Under the pieces are notes generated by a model. That model was given only the letters and a program-made list of their open reading frames with translations, was not told the DNA's origin and searched no databases. This document shows, piece by piece, positions 22,134-34,224 of a stretch of 64,000 bases of DNA (position 1 is the first letter of the stretch; each line of letters begins with the position of its first letter). Source of the stretch: Zanthoxylum bungeanum (Eukaryota; Streptophyta; Magnoliopsida; Sapindales; Rutaceae). The position numbers were made by a program, and so were the translations under genes. The stretch covers positions 62,001-126,000 of the forward strand of contig SKCR01017983.1 in assembly GCA_019454045.1 (NCBI GenBank). The letters are read 5' to 3'.

Positions 22134-22317
22134 TCTAGGGAGTCAGTGGCTGCAGTAAGGGAGTAGCAGTGGCTTGTATAAGTAGTATACCCGGGGTACT
22201 AATATATATAAGAGGTTGTTCACTCTGTTAACCTTGTCTCGAGGCTTGTCTTATTCTAATCACTTATAATTCCTTTATATGTGATTGATCAATTTCTCTC
22301 TTAATTTCTTAGATTCC

Positions 22318-23129
22318 ATGCCACCCAAGGGAATGACTAGAGTCAGGGGTAGACCCAGGTGTGGTAGGGTGCCTCATGGCATAGATCCGGATCAGATATC
22401 AATAGCACCTCCCCTTGAGCCAGATATGAGGCAGATAATGGAGTCTGTTCATGAGAATGTTGTGGGGGAAGGTAGAGCTGAGCATATGGTTCAGCCTAAT
22501 GACCGAATAGTTGTGGGTTTACATCAGATTCAACAGTCAGTAGCAGATTTAGCCCAGTTGATTACCCATCAGCCGCAGCCACCAGTCATAGAGCTGAGAG
22601 CTGTAAAACCCACAATTCATGTTCCACCACCAGTAGAAGTACCAATAGCTCACCAAACAGTTGTTCCTCCAAACACACCAAACCATATTACATACCGAGC
22701 CGAACCTTCTCTTATGCCTCATGAGCCACCTCCAATGATGGTTCAGGTTATGCAACGAAAAAAGTTACTGGTATCTTTACGTAATTTCCAGAAGCTTCAC
22801 CCTCCCATATTTTCGGGAGTAGAGAACTCCCCTGACCCTTGTGGATTCATTGAGGAATCATATCAGATATGCACAGCTTTGGGGTGTTCTGCGGAGAGAA
22901 CAGTGAAGTTAGTCAGTTTTCAACTGAGAGATGTCGCCAACACATGGTTTATGTCCTTTCGGGATGGTCGGTGACGAGACGCTCCTCCTCTGACATGGGT
23001 TGAGTTCAGTACCAACTTTTTGTCCAGATTTTTGCCATAGAGTATCAGAGATGCCAAAGCCCGAGAGTTTGAACAGTTGGTACAGGGCAAGAAAATGACA
23101 GTTTCGGAGTATGCATACGGTTTACACGA
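22318..23129 (+). pseudogene. Gypsy gag remnant
   Basis: The gag polyprotein of element G1. I chose the ATG at 22318 (MPPKGMTRVRGRPR), a typical gypsy gag start; an upstream in-frame ATG at 22285 is less likely. The retrotransposon gag domain is visible as NFQKLHPPIFSGVENSPDP, then SFQLRDVANTWF. The frame is broken by TGA at 22972 and TAG at 23038 and shifts near 23120. Continuing sequence (LTWVEFSTNFLSRFLP, FEQLVQGKKMTVSEY) is still gag. Confidence 0.9.
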
Positions 23130-23396
23130 TTGTCTCACTATGTCCCACATTTGATCAGTACAGAGGAAATGAAGGTGAAGAGGTTTGTGACTCGGATATG
23201 TAGGGACATCGAGCTTTTAGACTGCCCTATCATTATAGCTACACCAGTAGGGGACCCCTTAGAAGCTACACAGGGTATGAGACAGTGTTCAATAGACATT
23301 GACAAGTATCTTTCCTATGCCGATTTAGTAGTGTTGGGTATTTTGAGTTTCGATTTTATTCTGGGGATGGATTGGCTAGCTAAATGCGGTACTTGA
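23130..23396 (+). pseudogene. Gypsy gag-protease fusion by internal deletion
   Basis: The frame begins in gag (YVPHLISTEEMKVKRFV) and passes directly to the end of the aspartic protease (CPIIIATPVGDPLE, then DFILGMDWLAK). The gag C-terminus, the CCHC knuckle and the protease active-site Asp triad are missing. This is an internal deletion that keeps the frame open for 88 codons. It cannot be functional. Confidence 0.85.
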
Positions 23397-23399
23397 TTT

Positions 23400-24617
23400 T
23401 CGTGAGAAGACCGTTACGCTACATGTTCCCGATAGACCAGTAAAAGTCTATTATGGGATAGAATTGTAGCGCCTCACAATTTTATATCAGCTATGCAGGT
23501 ATTTAAGTTACTTCAGAAGAGAAATATTGGTTACTTGGCATATGTAACAGATAGCAGAGTGGAAAATATAGATCTTGTGCAGATCCCAGTGGTGAGGGAG
23601 TATCCTGATGTGTTTCCAGACGAGTTGCCAAGATTACATCGGGATATGGAGATTGAGTTTTGTATAGACGTTATACCAGGAACTCAACCTATATCAATTC
23701 CTCCATACAGAATGGCCCCTGCAAAACTTAGGGAGTTGAAAGAGCAGTTACAAGACTTGCTGGATAAGGGCTTTATTCACCCCAGCGTGTCCCCGTGGGG
23801 TGCTCCGGTGTTGTTTGTGAGGAAGAATGATGGGATACTGTGACTATACATAGATTATCGGCAACTGAATAAGGTGACGATCAAGAACAAATATCCACTG
23901 CCAAAGATTGATGATCTATTTGATAAGTTGCAGGGGGCGCAATGTTTCTTCAAAATCGATCTACGCTCTAGTTATCATCAATTGAAGATTAGGGAGAGTG
24001 ATGTCCCGAAGATGACTTTTTGAACCAGATACGGGCATTACGAGTTTTTAATAATGTTATTTGGTTTGACCAATGCCCCATGCAGTATTTGTGGATTTGA
24101 TGAATATGGTGTTTAGACCTTTCCTAGACCTGTTCGTGATAGTCTTTATTGATGATATCATGGTGTATTGGCGTAATGAGCAGAGCATGCAGAGCATTTG
24201 CACTAGGTGCTGCAGACACTGAGAGAACAAAAGTTGTACGCTAAGTTCTCGAAGTGTGAATTTTGGTTGACTTGTGTGGTATTTTTGGGGCATGTGGTGT
24301 CTAAGGAAGGAATTGGAGTAGATTCGCAGAATATTGAGGCTATTCAGAATTGGCATCGACCAAAAAGCATAATGGAGATTCGTAGCTTCTTGGGATTAGC
24401 GGGGTACTATAGAAGGTTCTTATAGCATTTCTCCAGAATAGCTGCTCCATTAATGCGGCTGACTCAAAAGAATGTGAAGTTTGAATGGTCTGATGCTTGT
24501 GAGAAGAGTTTTCAGGAACTCAAACACCGATTGACTACTGCTCATATTCTTGCACTGTTAGCGGGATCGGGAGGATTTACAATGTATTGTGATGCTTCCA
24601 GAATGGGTTTGGGCTGT
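23400..24617 (+). pseudogene. Gypsy reverse transcriptase and partial RNase H
   Basis: Pol of element G1. Visible motifs are YPDVFPDELP (about 23600), PPYRMAPAKLRELKEQL, the block around [19 protein letters not shown] (about 23845), [16 protein letters not shown] of the catalytic centre (24145-24156), KFSKCEFW with [26 protein letters not shown], and RNase H TMYCDASRMGLG. Stops occur at about 23841, 24021, 24115 and 24423. RNase H is cut at 24617 by the minus-strand Tat-like LTR; the rest of pol and the 3' LTR were not found beyond it. Confidence 0.93.
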
Positions 24618-26887
24618 TGTAGACAACAGAACTTGACGACGCTGTTCTAGACTCGCGGCCTAGTTGGTAGTACGAAATAACATGGAGTCGCCACCCGGTG
24701 TGAACCGGGACAAAGATTTAAGGCCGCACTCACCCTCGCAAGGGAAGACCTCAAACCGTTGGGTTCATAATGGTCCCTTACTTATGCCACTTGTAATGAT
24801 GTGATTTGTGCAATAAACTAACCGAATCTACTCAACATATATGCTCAAAGGTAATCTACGTCTAATATACATTCATCAAAATAACTCATAATCTAAGTTT
24901 GCATGCTTGAAAATAAGTCTTTAAACGGCAAACACATAGAATCACACAATGAGCACATTGAACCATTAAACCAAAATAAACAAATAACTATTTAAACATA
25001 ACCATAACCATAACCATAAACTAAACAAAATATCATGCATAAAAATAACATTATCATGCTTTGACAATAAATAATAAACTAGGCTAAATCATGCTTTAAA
25101 TAATAAATAAATAACCTACAAACTACAACATGCTCAAATACAATTCGGATGAGACGAGATATGTGTATCTTAAGGGGTACGTGGCGTTGTATCCTGAGTG
25201 CAGACCGCAATACCGTCCATTCGGAATCGGCTATGGAATTTACGTCTGAGTTTCCATCCGATATACCATAAAAGGGAACACACATCCCGCTCATCCAACA
25301 ATCACATCATGCCTCAAACGACTCTCATGCGATAATATATTAAAAGAAATAAGAATAAACGAAAGATAATAAATAAAAAGGTGCCCTCAGGTCTAACCTT
25401 TTTTGTCGTTCTTCGAAAGCGCGTTACACGGCCGTCGGAAGGATTGATACTCCGCAACTTTTCTGGTTCACTAATCCAACGATTTTCCTCGCGGTTTCAC
25501 TGCTCGGGTTGTTGTTTTCACTCCATTTCTTTACTATTTTAAGGGTATTTTCTGGTTACTGTTTCCGGTCTATTAGGTTACTGTTTTGGGGACTGTTTTC
25601 AGAGATTTGGGGACTATTTTTGGGGTGTATTTCAGGTGCAGTTTTAAGGGGATGACTTGCGTGGACAATAGGGCAGTAGAGGGCTGTGTGCGTAAGTTAT
25701 AGGGGCTGTGAAGGGGGCTGCAGTGGGCTTAAATTTCAGGGCAGTGAAAAGGCAGTTCGGCGTGAGTTATAGGGCTGATTTGGAGGCAGTTTTGTGTGAT
25801 CAATAAGGGCTAGTTGGAGGCAGTTTTGACGTGAGTGATGAAAGCAGAATAAAAGGGCTGGATGAGGAGCGAACATGCGTGAATGATGGGGCTGGTTGGA
25901 GGCAGTTTTGTGTGCGTGAAATTGGCTAGCTTGATGAGTGTTATTGCGTGAAGTTTGGCTGAGATTTAGGGTGAAACGTGGATTGATGGGTGTTGATTGT
26001 GGGTGCAGTGGCGAGAGGGTGTGTGAGGGGTACGCTGGTGCGTGGTGTGTGGCAACGTACAGGATGGTTGATGATGCACTAAAAGGGCCTTTGTATTGTC
26101 GGTCAGTTGCTTTGGTGCGTTTGATTCGGTCAGTGGCGTGAGTTTGTGGCTGGTATCGTGAGGGTGCAGGTGCAGTTAATGAGGCAGTGTGATATGTGTG
26201 GAGGCAGGCTATTAGTTTGTAATTTTTCGTGAGAGAGGAGAGAGCAAGAGCAGGTTTAAGGTTATTATTTTGTGTGTTTTTTTGTGTGTGAATCTACCAG
26301 CCAAGGTTTGAATGTGTGGAGAGGGGTTATTTTTATAGGCAAGGGGATGAGTTTTACCTTGTTTGGGTAGGAAATGGAGATTGTGTAATAATTGGGGATA
26401 TCTTTTAATTTAGTATGTGATAATGAAATCTTTTAATTTGGGGAAGTGATTTATGTATTTTAGGAAAGAGATTTAATTCAATTTAGGAATGTGATTTAAT
26501 TAAATTAGGAATGTGGTTTATTTAAATTAAGAATTTAATTTAATTAGAATTTAATTTAATTTAATTCAAGTTTAATTTAATTGGTGAATGTGATTTAATT
26601 TAATTTAATTTAAGTTTAATTTAATTGGTTTTAATTTAATTTGTGACATGTATTTTAAATGTTTTAATTATTTAATTTGTGAGATGTGTTTTAATGGGTT
26701 TGGTGTGTTTTAAAACAGAGGTCCAACAAGCAAACCCGAAGCGAAACAAGCGAGTTAACTCTGACAAAATGCTAATTTCCAACTTTACCCTTCCAACGTC
26801 CGTTTCCCGCGGCTTTCACAACAAAAGAGGTAGTGTCTCCATACGAGACTCATCATCGGGCTGATATGCAAAAATGTAATGCCTACA
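24618..26887 (-). mobile_element. 3' LTR of Tat-like copy 2
   Basis: A 2,270-bp LTR between TGTAGA and CCTACA, reverse complement of 2987-5263. The AT-rich U3-like part is at 26400-26680 and the conserved TATA block at 25157-25275, where the antisense frame has a stop. The mirrored polypurine tract GTCGCCCCTACTT follows at 26888. The insertion interrupts gypsy RNase H. The five bases before it are GCTGT; the other side of the element is not intact, so no duplication can be confirmed. Confidence 0.88.
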
Positions 26888-27429
26888 GTCGCCCCTACTT
26901 TGATGGGACTTGTGCAGTGTGTGACAATGACAATCCTATCAAAGTACGTGCATTGCATTTTTACTTACCTGGCTCGCCAGCTGTCACCTGGTCTGCCTGC
27001 TGTGCTTAGTTGATAATGTTAAACCCCGTACCTAGGGCGTTGCGATTGCGTCTCCGTACTTAGAGTGCCGCAGTGATGATGTTGGTTGTCTGGATGCTAA
27101 CCCCGTACCTAGGGTGTCGCAGTGACGTCTCCGTACCTAGAGAGCCACAAATGTCTGGATGCTAACCCATACCCAGGGTGTCGCAGTGTGATATCTCCAT
27201 ACCCGGAGTGCCATACCTGGCTGATCTGATATCTCCATACCCGGAGTGCCATACCTGGCTAACTGATCTGATGTCTCCATATTCAGAGTGTCGTACCTGA
27301 CTAATTTGATATCTCCATACCCGGAGTGTTGCTGTGATATGGTGTGATGAAGTCCATTCCCGAACTGTCACCGTGCTGTGGTCTATTCCCGAACCAATCT
27401 CCACTCCCGGAGTGTTGCTGTGATATGGT

Positions 27430-28715
27430 GTGATGAAGTCCATTCCCGAATTGTTGAGATGAGGCTTTATTCCTCCCGAGCTTTATTCCCGAACTGTTGA
27501 GATGAGGCTTTATTCATCCTGAGCTTGATTCCTGAACTGTGTAGATGAGGCTTTATTCCTCGAGCTTTGTTCCTGAACTGTGTTGAGATGAGGCTTTATT
27601 CCTCCTGAGGTTTATTCCCGAACTGTGTAGATGAGGCTTTATTCTCGAATTGTTGAGATGAGGCTTTATTCCTCCCGAGCTTTATTCCCGAACTGTGTAG
27701 ATGAGGCTTTATTCCTCGAGCTTTATTCCGAACTGTTGAGATGAGGCTTTATTCCTCCCGAGCTTTATTCCCGAACTGTTGAGATGATGCTTTATTCCCC
27801 CGAGCTTTGTTCCCGAACTGTGTTGAGATGAGGCTTTATTCCTCCCGAGCTTTATTCCCGAACTGCTGACTGTGTAGAGATATGGCTTTATTCCATGATT
27901 GTTTGGACTGTGGGCTTTATTCCCGAACTGCATTGAGATGAGGCTATATTCCCCTGGGCTTTGTTCCCGAACTGTGTTGATATGAGGCTTTATTCCCCTG
28001 GGCTTTATTCCTGAACTGTTGAGAGATATGGCTTTATTCCCCTAGGCTTTCTTCCTTCAATTATGTTGACCGTGGGCTTTGTTCTCGAATTGTTGTAGAG
28101 AGTGAGCTTTGTTCCCTGACTGTGTTAACTGCGGGCTTTGTCCCTGAACTATACTGAATGTGGGCTTTATTCCCGAATTGTATTGGATGTAGGCTTTATT
28201 CCCGAACTGTACTGAATGTGGGCTTTATTCCATGAACTGAGCTGAATGCAGACTTTTTTCCTGAACTGTACTGAATGTGGGCTTTATTCCCGAGTTTGCT
28301 GGACGTAGGCTTTCTTCCTGAACTGTATTGAATGTGGGCTTTATTCCCGAACTGTACTGAATGTGGGCTTTATTCCCGTACTGAGCTGAATGCAGGCTTT
28401 CTTCTTCCTGAACTGAACTGGATGCAGGCTTTATTCCTGAATTGTACTGAATGTGGGCTTTATTCCCGAGCTGAACTGAATATAGGCTTTCTTCCTGAAC
28501 TGTGTTGAATATGGGCTTTATTCCCGAACTAAACTGAATATAGGCTTTCTTCCTGAACTGAACTGAATGCAGGCTTTATTCCCGAACTGTACTGAATGTG
28601 GGCTTTATTCCCGAGTTTGAACTGAATGCAGGCTTTGTTCCTGAACTGTACCGAATGTGGGCTTTATTCCCAAGCTATTTTGAAGGTGGGCTTTATTCCA
28701 CTGTGCCTTGTGCCC
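27430..28715 (-). repeat. GCTTTATTCCCGAACTG tandem array
   Basis: Two related periods. About 43 bp in 27440-27900 (TGAGATGAGGCTTTATTCC, then CCGAGCTTTATTCCCGAACTG). About 29 bp in 28130-28700 (GCTTTATTCCCGAACTG, then TACTGAATGTGG). This array sits where copy 1 has its 77-bp repeat, but the unit is different. Confidence 0.9.
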
Positions 28716-29480
28716 GAACTGATATGGGCCTCGCCCTCGATCTGATGCTGATGTGGGCCTCACCCCCAGTATGCCATACCCGACAGAAATTGATACTGAA
28801 CTAATGTGGGCCTCGCCCCCAGAATGCCATACCCGACAGAAACTGATGCTGAATTGATGTGGGCCTCGCCCCCCAAAGTGCCATACCCGGCAGAAACTAA
28901 TCTGATGTAATGTGGGCCTCGCCCCCAGAATGCCATGCCCGGCAAGACTGATACTGATGTAATGTGGGCCTCGCCCTTAGAATGCCATACCCGACAAGAC
29001 TGATACTGATAAAGATGTGGGCCTCGCCCCCAGAGTGCCATACCCGGCAAGACTGATACTGATGTTAATACGGGTCTTGCCCCAAACTGATGCTGATGTA
29101 GGCCTCGCCCTAAACTGATGCTGATGTGGGCCTCGGCCCTGGGATTCATTCCAAATTCTGAAGACGTGGGCCTCGGCCCTGGGATTCATTCCAAATTCTG
29201 ATGACTTGGGCCTCGGCCCTGGGATTCATTCCCCTGGGATTCATTCCGGAAACTACTGATAGTGTGGGCCTCGACCCAGGGATTCATTCCAAAACTCTGA
29301 TGATGTGGGCCTCGGCCCTATGATTCATTCCCTGAAATTGATGCTGACAATGCATGCTTCAACCCTGGGACTCATCCCTAAAACTGATATCAATGCCGGT
29401 GCGGGCCTCGCCCCCAGGACTTATCCCTAAAACTGAAACTGATATGGGCCTCAACCCTGGGACTCATCCCCAAAACTACT
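28716..29480 (-). repeat. GTGGGCCTCGCCC tandem array
   Basis: Irregular units of about 45-60 bp with ATGTGGGCCTCGCCCCCAGA, then ATGCCATACCCGxCA and an ACTGATACTGAT spacer. It is the counterpart of 1110-2230 in copy 1 and 43740-45150 in copy 3. Confidence 0.88.
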
Positions 29481-31299
29481 ACTCATATGTTGTTGATTCT
29501 GTTTGGCTTGTCTTTGCCACTTTCTCTTTTTCTTCTTTGAAACCTGTGAAAAATAAAACAAACCCAAAAAATAATGCAAAATATGTTACGTGTATGCATG
29601 CATGCATGGATGATTTTCCTATCCCGCTGGGTTAGGTTTTTCGCCAGTTCTCCAAGTGATTGCTCGGCCTTCTCTCTGGTCTCATGACTCAATTTCTTGT
29701 TATTCTTCTTATTCACGGGGTGGTAGACTGGTCGCTCCCAGTCTTGATTTAGCTTTCTGTTCTCCGCTATTTGCACTTGGTCAAGATGAACCACATGGCG
29801 GGGCCTTCCATATCATCATACTATATTACATGCTATGAAATAGTCCCAATAGTTATACATATCATTGTCCTCAAAGAATGCTCAGTAATGAAACCAGAGA
29901 ACCTTCAAAACATTCAACACAACTCAAATCCAAGTCTTTGAATAAATGATCTAAGCTAGACTCAAAGTGTGTGTGTGTGCAAAGGTTCTTTTGCGGATTC
30001 ATCCCCGGGTAAGCTAACTCAATGATTTCATTTCAAAAATTGGGATCGATGGGTCAAACCAACCTAGATGTCTCAATTATGCCTGCAGTTGCTTTTCCGT
30101 GCTAAATGTGGTATGGTTTTCTTTCTATTTTGTCTGTTTCTTTTTTTCTTTTCATTTTGAACTTCCTTTTTCTTTTCCTTTCTTTTTTTTCTTTCTCTTT
30201 TTTTTTTCAACACACCTACCCTTTAAGGTAGTATTTCTCCTCATGGTGGTCCTAATACTTGCCCATGGGTAGCTTCACGCTTATCGGTTATAGGTGGTGC
30301 AATTTTTTTATTTAGAGACTTTCCTTTTATTTTCAACCATACCACACATCATAACACAAGTAAATCATGATAGACATTTAGGCGAACAGTCATTCACCGA
30401 CCTACAATTTCTTCAACTAGTCAGTTTGCTAACTACTCAGGTTTTCACTGCTAAGAACCATAATCAAGTGCTTACGAGTCTAACATAGATCAATCACTCA
30501 AAGTATCAGATAAAAGCACGTCAAGAGTTTATCTTTTCTAAGGTTTCGCCCTAAAGCAATCAATTTCATCATTGGACTTATGTCTAACTATCAAAGACTA
30601 AAAACAAACAACAAATTTTTTTTTCTTTTTCTTCTTTTTTTTCTTTTTTTTTTTCTTTTTTTTTCTTTTTTTTTTTTTCTTTTTTTTTTTTTTCTTTGGG
30701 CCCACCATGGTTTTTCTATCCTTGCCGTAAGGTTTTTTGTTTCTCGGCTTCCTTTTTCCCGATGTCAATGTTTGTTAAACTCTTATTTGACAAGTCTTTC
30801 TTTTTTTCTAACCCAACAGATATCTATGATGACTTTTAAGACACGAGGGTTAACATGATGCATGTATGCATGAGATGCATGGGATGTATGAGACATAATA
30901 TGCATGGGGTTATCAAAAGCATAAAGGGTGGCCCCAATAGGTCATACAACTATGGTTCACATGTGGGTTTACGGGAGTGTGGACAAAGGCTCTCGTTTGA
31001 CGAAGGATTACCCACAACTAGGACTCCCCACTCAAGGGTTCAAGCGACCAATGAGTGCACTTTTTTATACCTTATGGTAAGTGCCAATGAGTTACGGTGT
31101 GGTGACTGACTGTCGAATGGATTTCCCGTTGTAGATTCCCCAGAGGGAGGGTGGAGCGAGGCTCTCTTAAGTACCCAAGCCCCTTAAGCTCTTATCGCTT
31201 GGTGTCAGGAATAAACAACGAGTCCTCAAAACTAGTCTGTCACGACGAGCTACAAGTAATGATTATCTCGGTGTCTTCACAGCTTTTCCTTATAAAATG

Positions 31300-32985
31300 G
31301 TAGTGAGTGAAGGAGTTATAATATGGTTAGCCTGTGACGGAGGGATTATACGTATGCAATGACCTCGGCTTGCATAGTTTAGTGAGATTATCCGTGGTCG
31401 TCATAATCTATAAGTGGATGGATTATGGACACGAAATTGGATTTCGTGATAGATAAACCTAAACTTAGAGAGTCTCACAATATGAAGTGTACTCGTTGAG
31501 CACTTGGGCAACGCGATATGAATAATACTGATTATTCATAATACTTCATCGGATTAAATAATTTAATTCTAATCGTTTAATTGGTTAAACGAAAACACAT
31601 GCATTAGGGGATTTTGGCCCATCGTAATTATTGTGTATTTGTATTTGATACATAATACGATTAGATACATATTAATTATTCGTCAAACGAGATTTTGACA
31701 CATGCCATAAATATATGTATTTGTTATTTATTGTAAATAAAAATACATATATAATAATAATTATATTAATTGATTATTTTGATATATGATTGTTAAATAT
31801 TTTAATATTTAATTAATTAAACTTTTTCCATAATTGTTATGAAATGGTTTAATTATTTTTGGAACACTTGGCATGATTTAAATTAAACTTTATGTGTGCA
31901 ATTTTGATTGGTTAAGATAAAGTTTATTATGATTTAATTTGATTAAATTTACAAAATACCTTTTTTAGTCGGTCAAGTGGAGATTAAAAGAAAAATTATT
32001 TTATTTTCTTTCTAACTTGCATCCATGGTCGAATACTTGCTCCAAAAATGGGTCTCAAATCTGGTTTGAAGAATCATGAAGAAATGAAGGAAAAATTCAA
32101 GAAAAGGCTTAGCAAAACTATAGATTAAAGGTAATCTTTTATAACCGTAAGCTTGAAATTTCATTTCATGTTTTCTTCGATTCTTAGAATGGTTCTAGGG
32201 TTCCTTAGTTTCTTGAATTTTGGGGCTTTTGATGTTGAGAGATGGATTTGGAAGCTTAAAGCATGTGTGAAATAGTTTTGGTTAATATTATTGTAATATC
32301 AGTCCAATTTGTTCATTTGATGACATGTTGCCATTCTAGAGTGTTATGACCACTCTTGTAATGCCTAGAATTGTTCTTGGGTGATTCATATGTGGTGTCT
32401 TGATTTGGTGTTGTGATTATTTGATTTAATCTTGAAAAAATAGATTTAAAGTTTGAAATTGGTCAAAATCGGCTTTTGGATCAGATCTGGAATTGTTCTG
32501 ATTTTGTTGATGAAAAATGTTTTTGTGAATGTTTTTAATGTGTTTTGGGAGTTGGAAAAATTACCGGAAAGTGTTTCGGAGTTGAAATAAGCAAAAACGG
32601 TGAAAAACGGTGTTACCGGGTGACTTTTGAGCCAACCGGGTGACGGCTGTCCAAACAGTGAGTTCATCACTGTTCAGGTAGCCCATGAACTACCCTAACA
32701 CTATTGGGACTACATGGGCAGTCTCCATAAGTTTCGGGTGGTCGATTCGGTCAAAAATGCATTTTGCGTCATTTTACGGAAAAACATTTTTCGTAAAAGT
32801 TTCGCGACGTTTCATATATATTTATGTCGTTATTTGATATCGAATAAATAGGTTTAGGTGAAATAAGAATAAATTATTCATATTAGATATTGAATAATTT
32901 ATTCGGTAATTTGAAAAAGTTTAAATTATGATTTCGCCCGAACCGCGCTTCCCCTATGCCCATTGCCTGAAACCCAACACATATA
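31300..32985 (+). mobile_element. Second part of a copia LTR, plus orientation
   Basis: Homologous to 10960-12500 (CCTGTGACxGAGG, then TTATGGACACGAAATT, GAGAGTCTCAC, GGGCAAC) and ending CGCCCGAACCGCGCTTCCCC through ACCCAACA at 32985. The first part is missing, cut by Tat-like copy 2. The left boundary is uncertain by about 100 bp. The body is AT-rich and holds no gene. Confidence 0.65.
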
Positions 32986-33525
32986 TCCACAGTGGTATCT
33001 AAAGTGGAAGGACCACTATACTAATTGACTCGAGTAGATTCCTATTGACGTTGGTGTACCATCTATTAGGAAATATTCAGTGAGTCGTTCAGTGTTTATC
33101 AAATAAATACCTATATGTCTATACGGGTCTCCCAAGACTCATGGTTCATTGGCATAAACCATCGGACCAAGTCTCGATATACGACATGTATTGGTCTTAG
33201 CAGATTTTACTAACCGAACCGTATCAGTAAATCTTGACCAGGAACTTTATTTGAGAATATACAACTTATAGTGACACTTCCTAATGTCAATTACAAACTA
33301 CGTTATAACTGCGCACTACGTTGTAAATTATGGGTTCTTTTTCTAATATATACATATCACTAAATCATATTTAGTTTAAATCTAAGCATAATTAGATCGA
33401 ATACGTATATAAAAACAAGAGTTGCAACCATTAATATGTAATATTATGGAAAATTGAATTGTTTCATATTCATTAATCTGACATAAATACGATCCGGATT
33501 GGCGCTCTGAGCACCAACCCTAACG
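32986..33525 (-). mobile_element. First part of a copia LTR, minus orientation
   Basis: Read on the minus strand it begins GTTAGGGTTGGTGCTCAGAG near 33525, matching 10175 and 19185, and continues in the same order (TCCTGGTCAAGATTTACTG, ACATGTCGTATATCGAGAC). The purine tract GCAAGTGAGAG precedes it at 33530-33540. It meets the plus-oriented LTR end head-on at 32985/32986. Confidence 0.75.
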
Positions 33526-34219
33526 ATTTCTCTCACTTGCTCTAGTGTCAATTCACAGTACCATATACACATCTAAATATGTGTCACATACGCATGGCCC
33601 TCAAGAGCTCACCTAAGACCCAAGAGGTAGGCAATAACAAATAGGTCCACTTTAACATATTGAGTTTGTCTAACAAACCTAATTGTTTCCCTTAGCCAAG
33701 ATCATTCATATTTTGTAGAACCTAAGTTATACATCAAAATGACTCAGATGAGCCATCAATATTATGCTACAGCTATTGAGTTGTCCAAGTATTTAGGGAT
33801 AAAATCTAAAATAATATGCAGACAACCACAAACACAACACTAATATCAAAACTTCTAATCTATAAGGTCACTATGCAACTTCGTAAGTCAATACTTCATA
33901 AGTTACAACTAATTCCACTCCAACAGTAGAATTATCTGTGACTTTTCCACTGCATCTTTTCTGACTCTATATGACGTATATTGTCTAACGTCATAATTAG
34001 ACTCAAAACTAATCTAACCCTAATGGCTGCGGACTATATTCTTCATGAATAAGAAACTCGTTCTTAATATTTCAAATATAACAAAAAATATGTTTCAAGG
34101 CACATCCTATGGTATACAATATATCAAAATATCTCGTAACAATTACAATTAAATTGATATTTTTAATCGCACAGAATATAATAATTATTATGCCATCATC
34201 CTATGATACATAATATTGA

Positions 34220-34224
34220 CTACA
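34220..34224. repeat. Target-site duplication CTACA, left
   Basis: CTACA directly precedes the LTR start TGATTAGTGG. It is repeated exactly at 36113-36117 on the other side. Confidence 0.85.

Larger units (their letters stand above)
26888..31300 (-). mobile_element. Tat-like copy 2, internal 3' region
   Basis: Internal region on the minus strand, from the polypurine tract at 26888 up to a copia LTR near 31300. The backbone (29480-30850) matches copy 1 at 1-1110. It holds two tandem arrays and long T/C tracts at 30118-30212 and 30606-30710. The 30850-31300 part extends beyond the sequence shared with copy 3. No gag or pol domain was recognised, and the 5' LTR is absent. Confidence 0.75.

Noticed and set aside
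28598..29189. ORFs of 68-129 codons in copy 2
   Set aside because: Same GGGCCTCGCCC repeat read in reverse; no domain.
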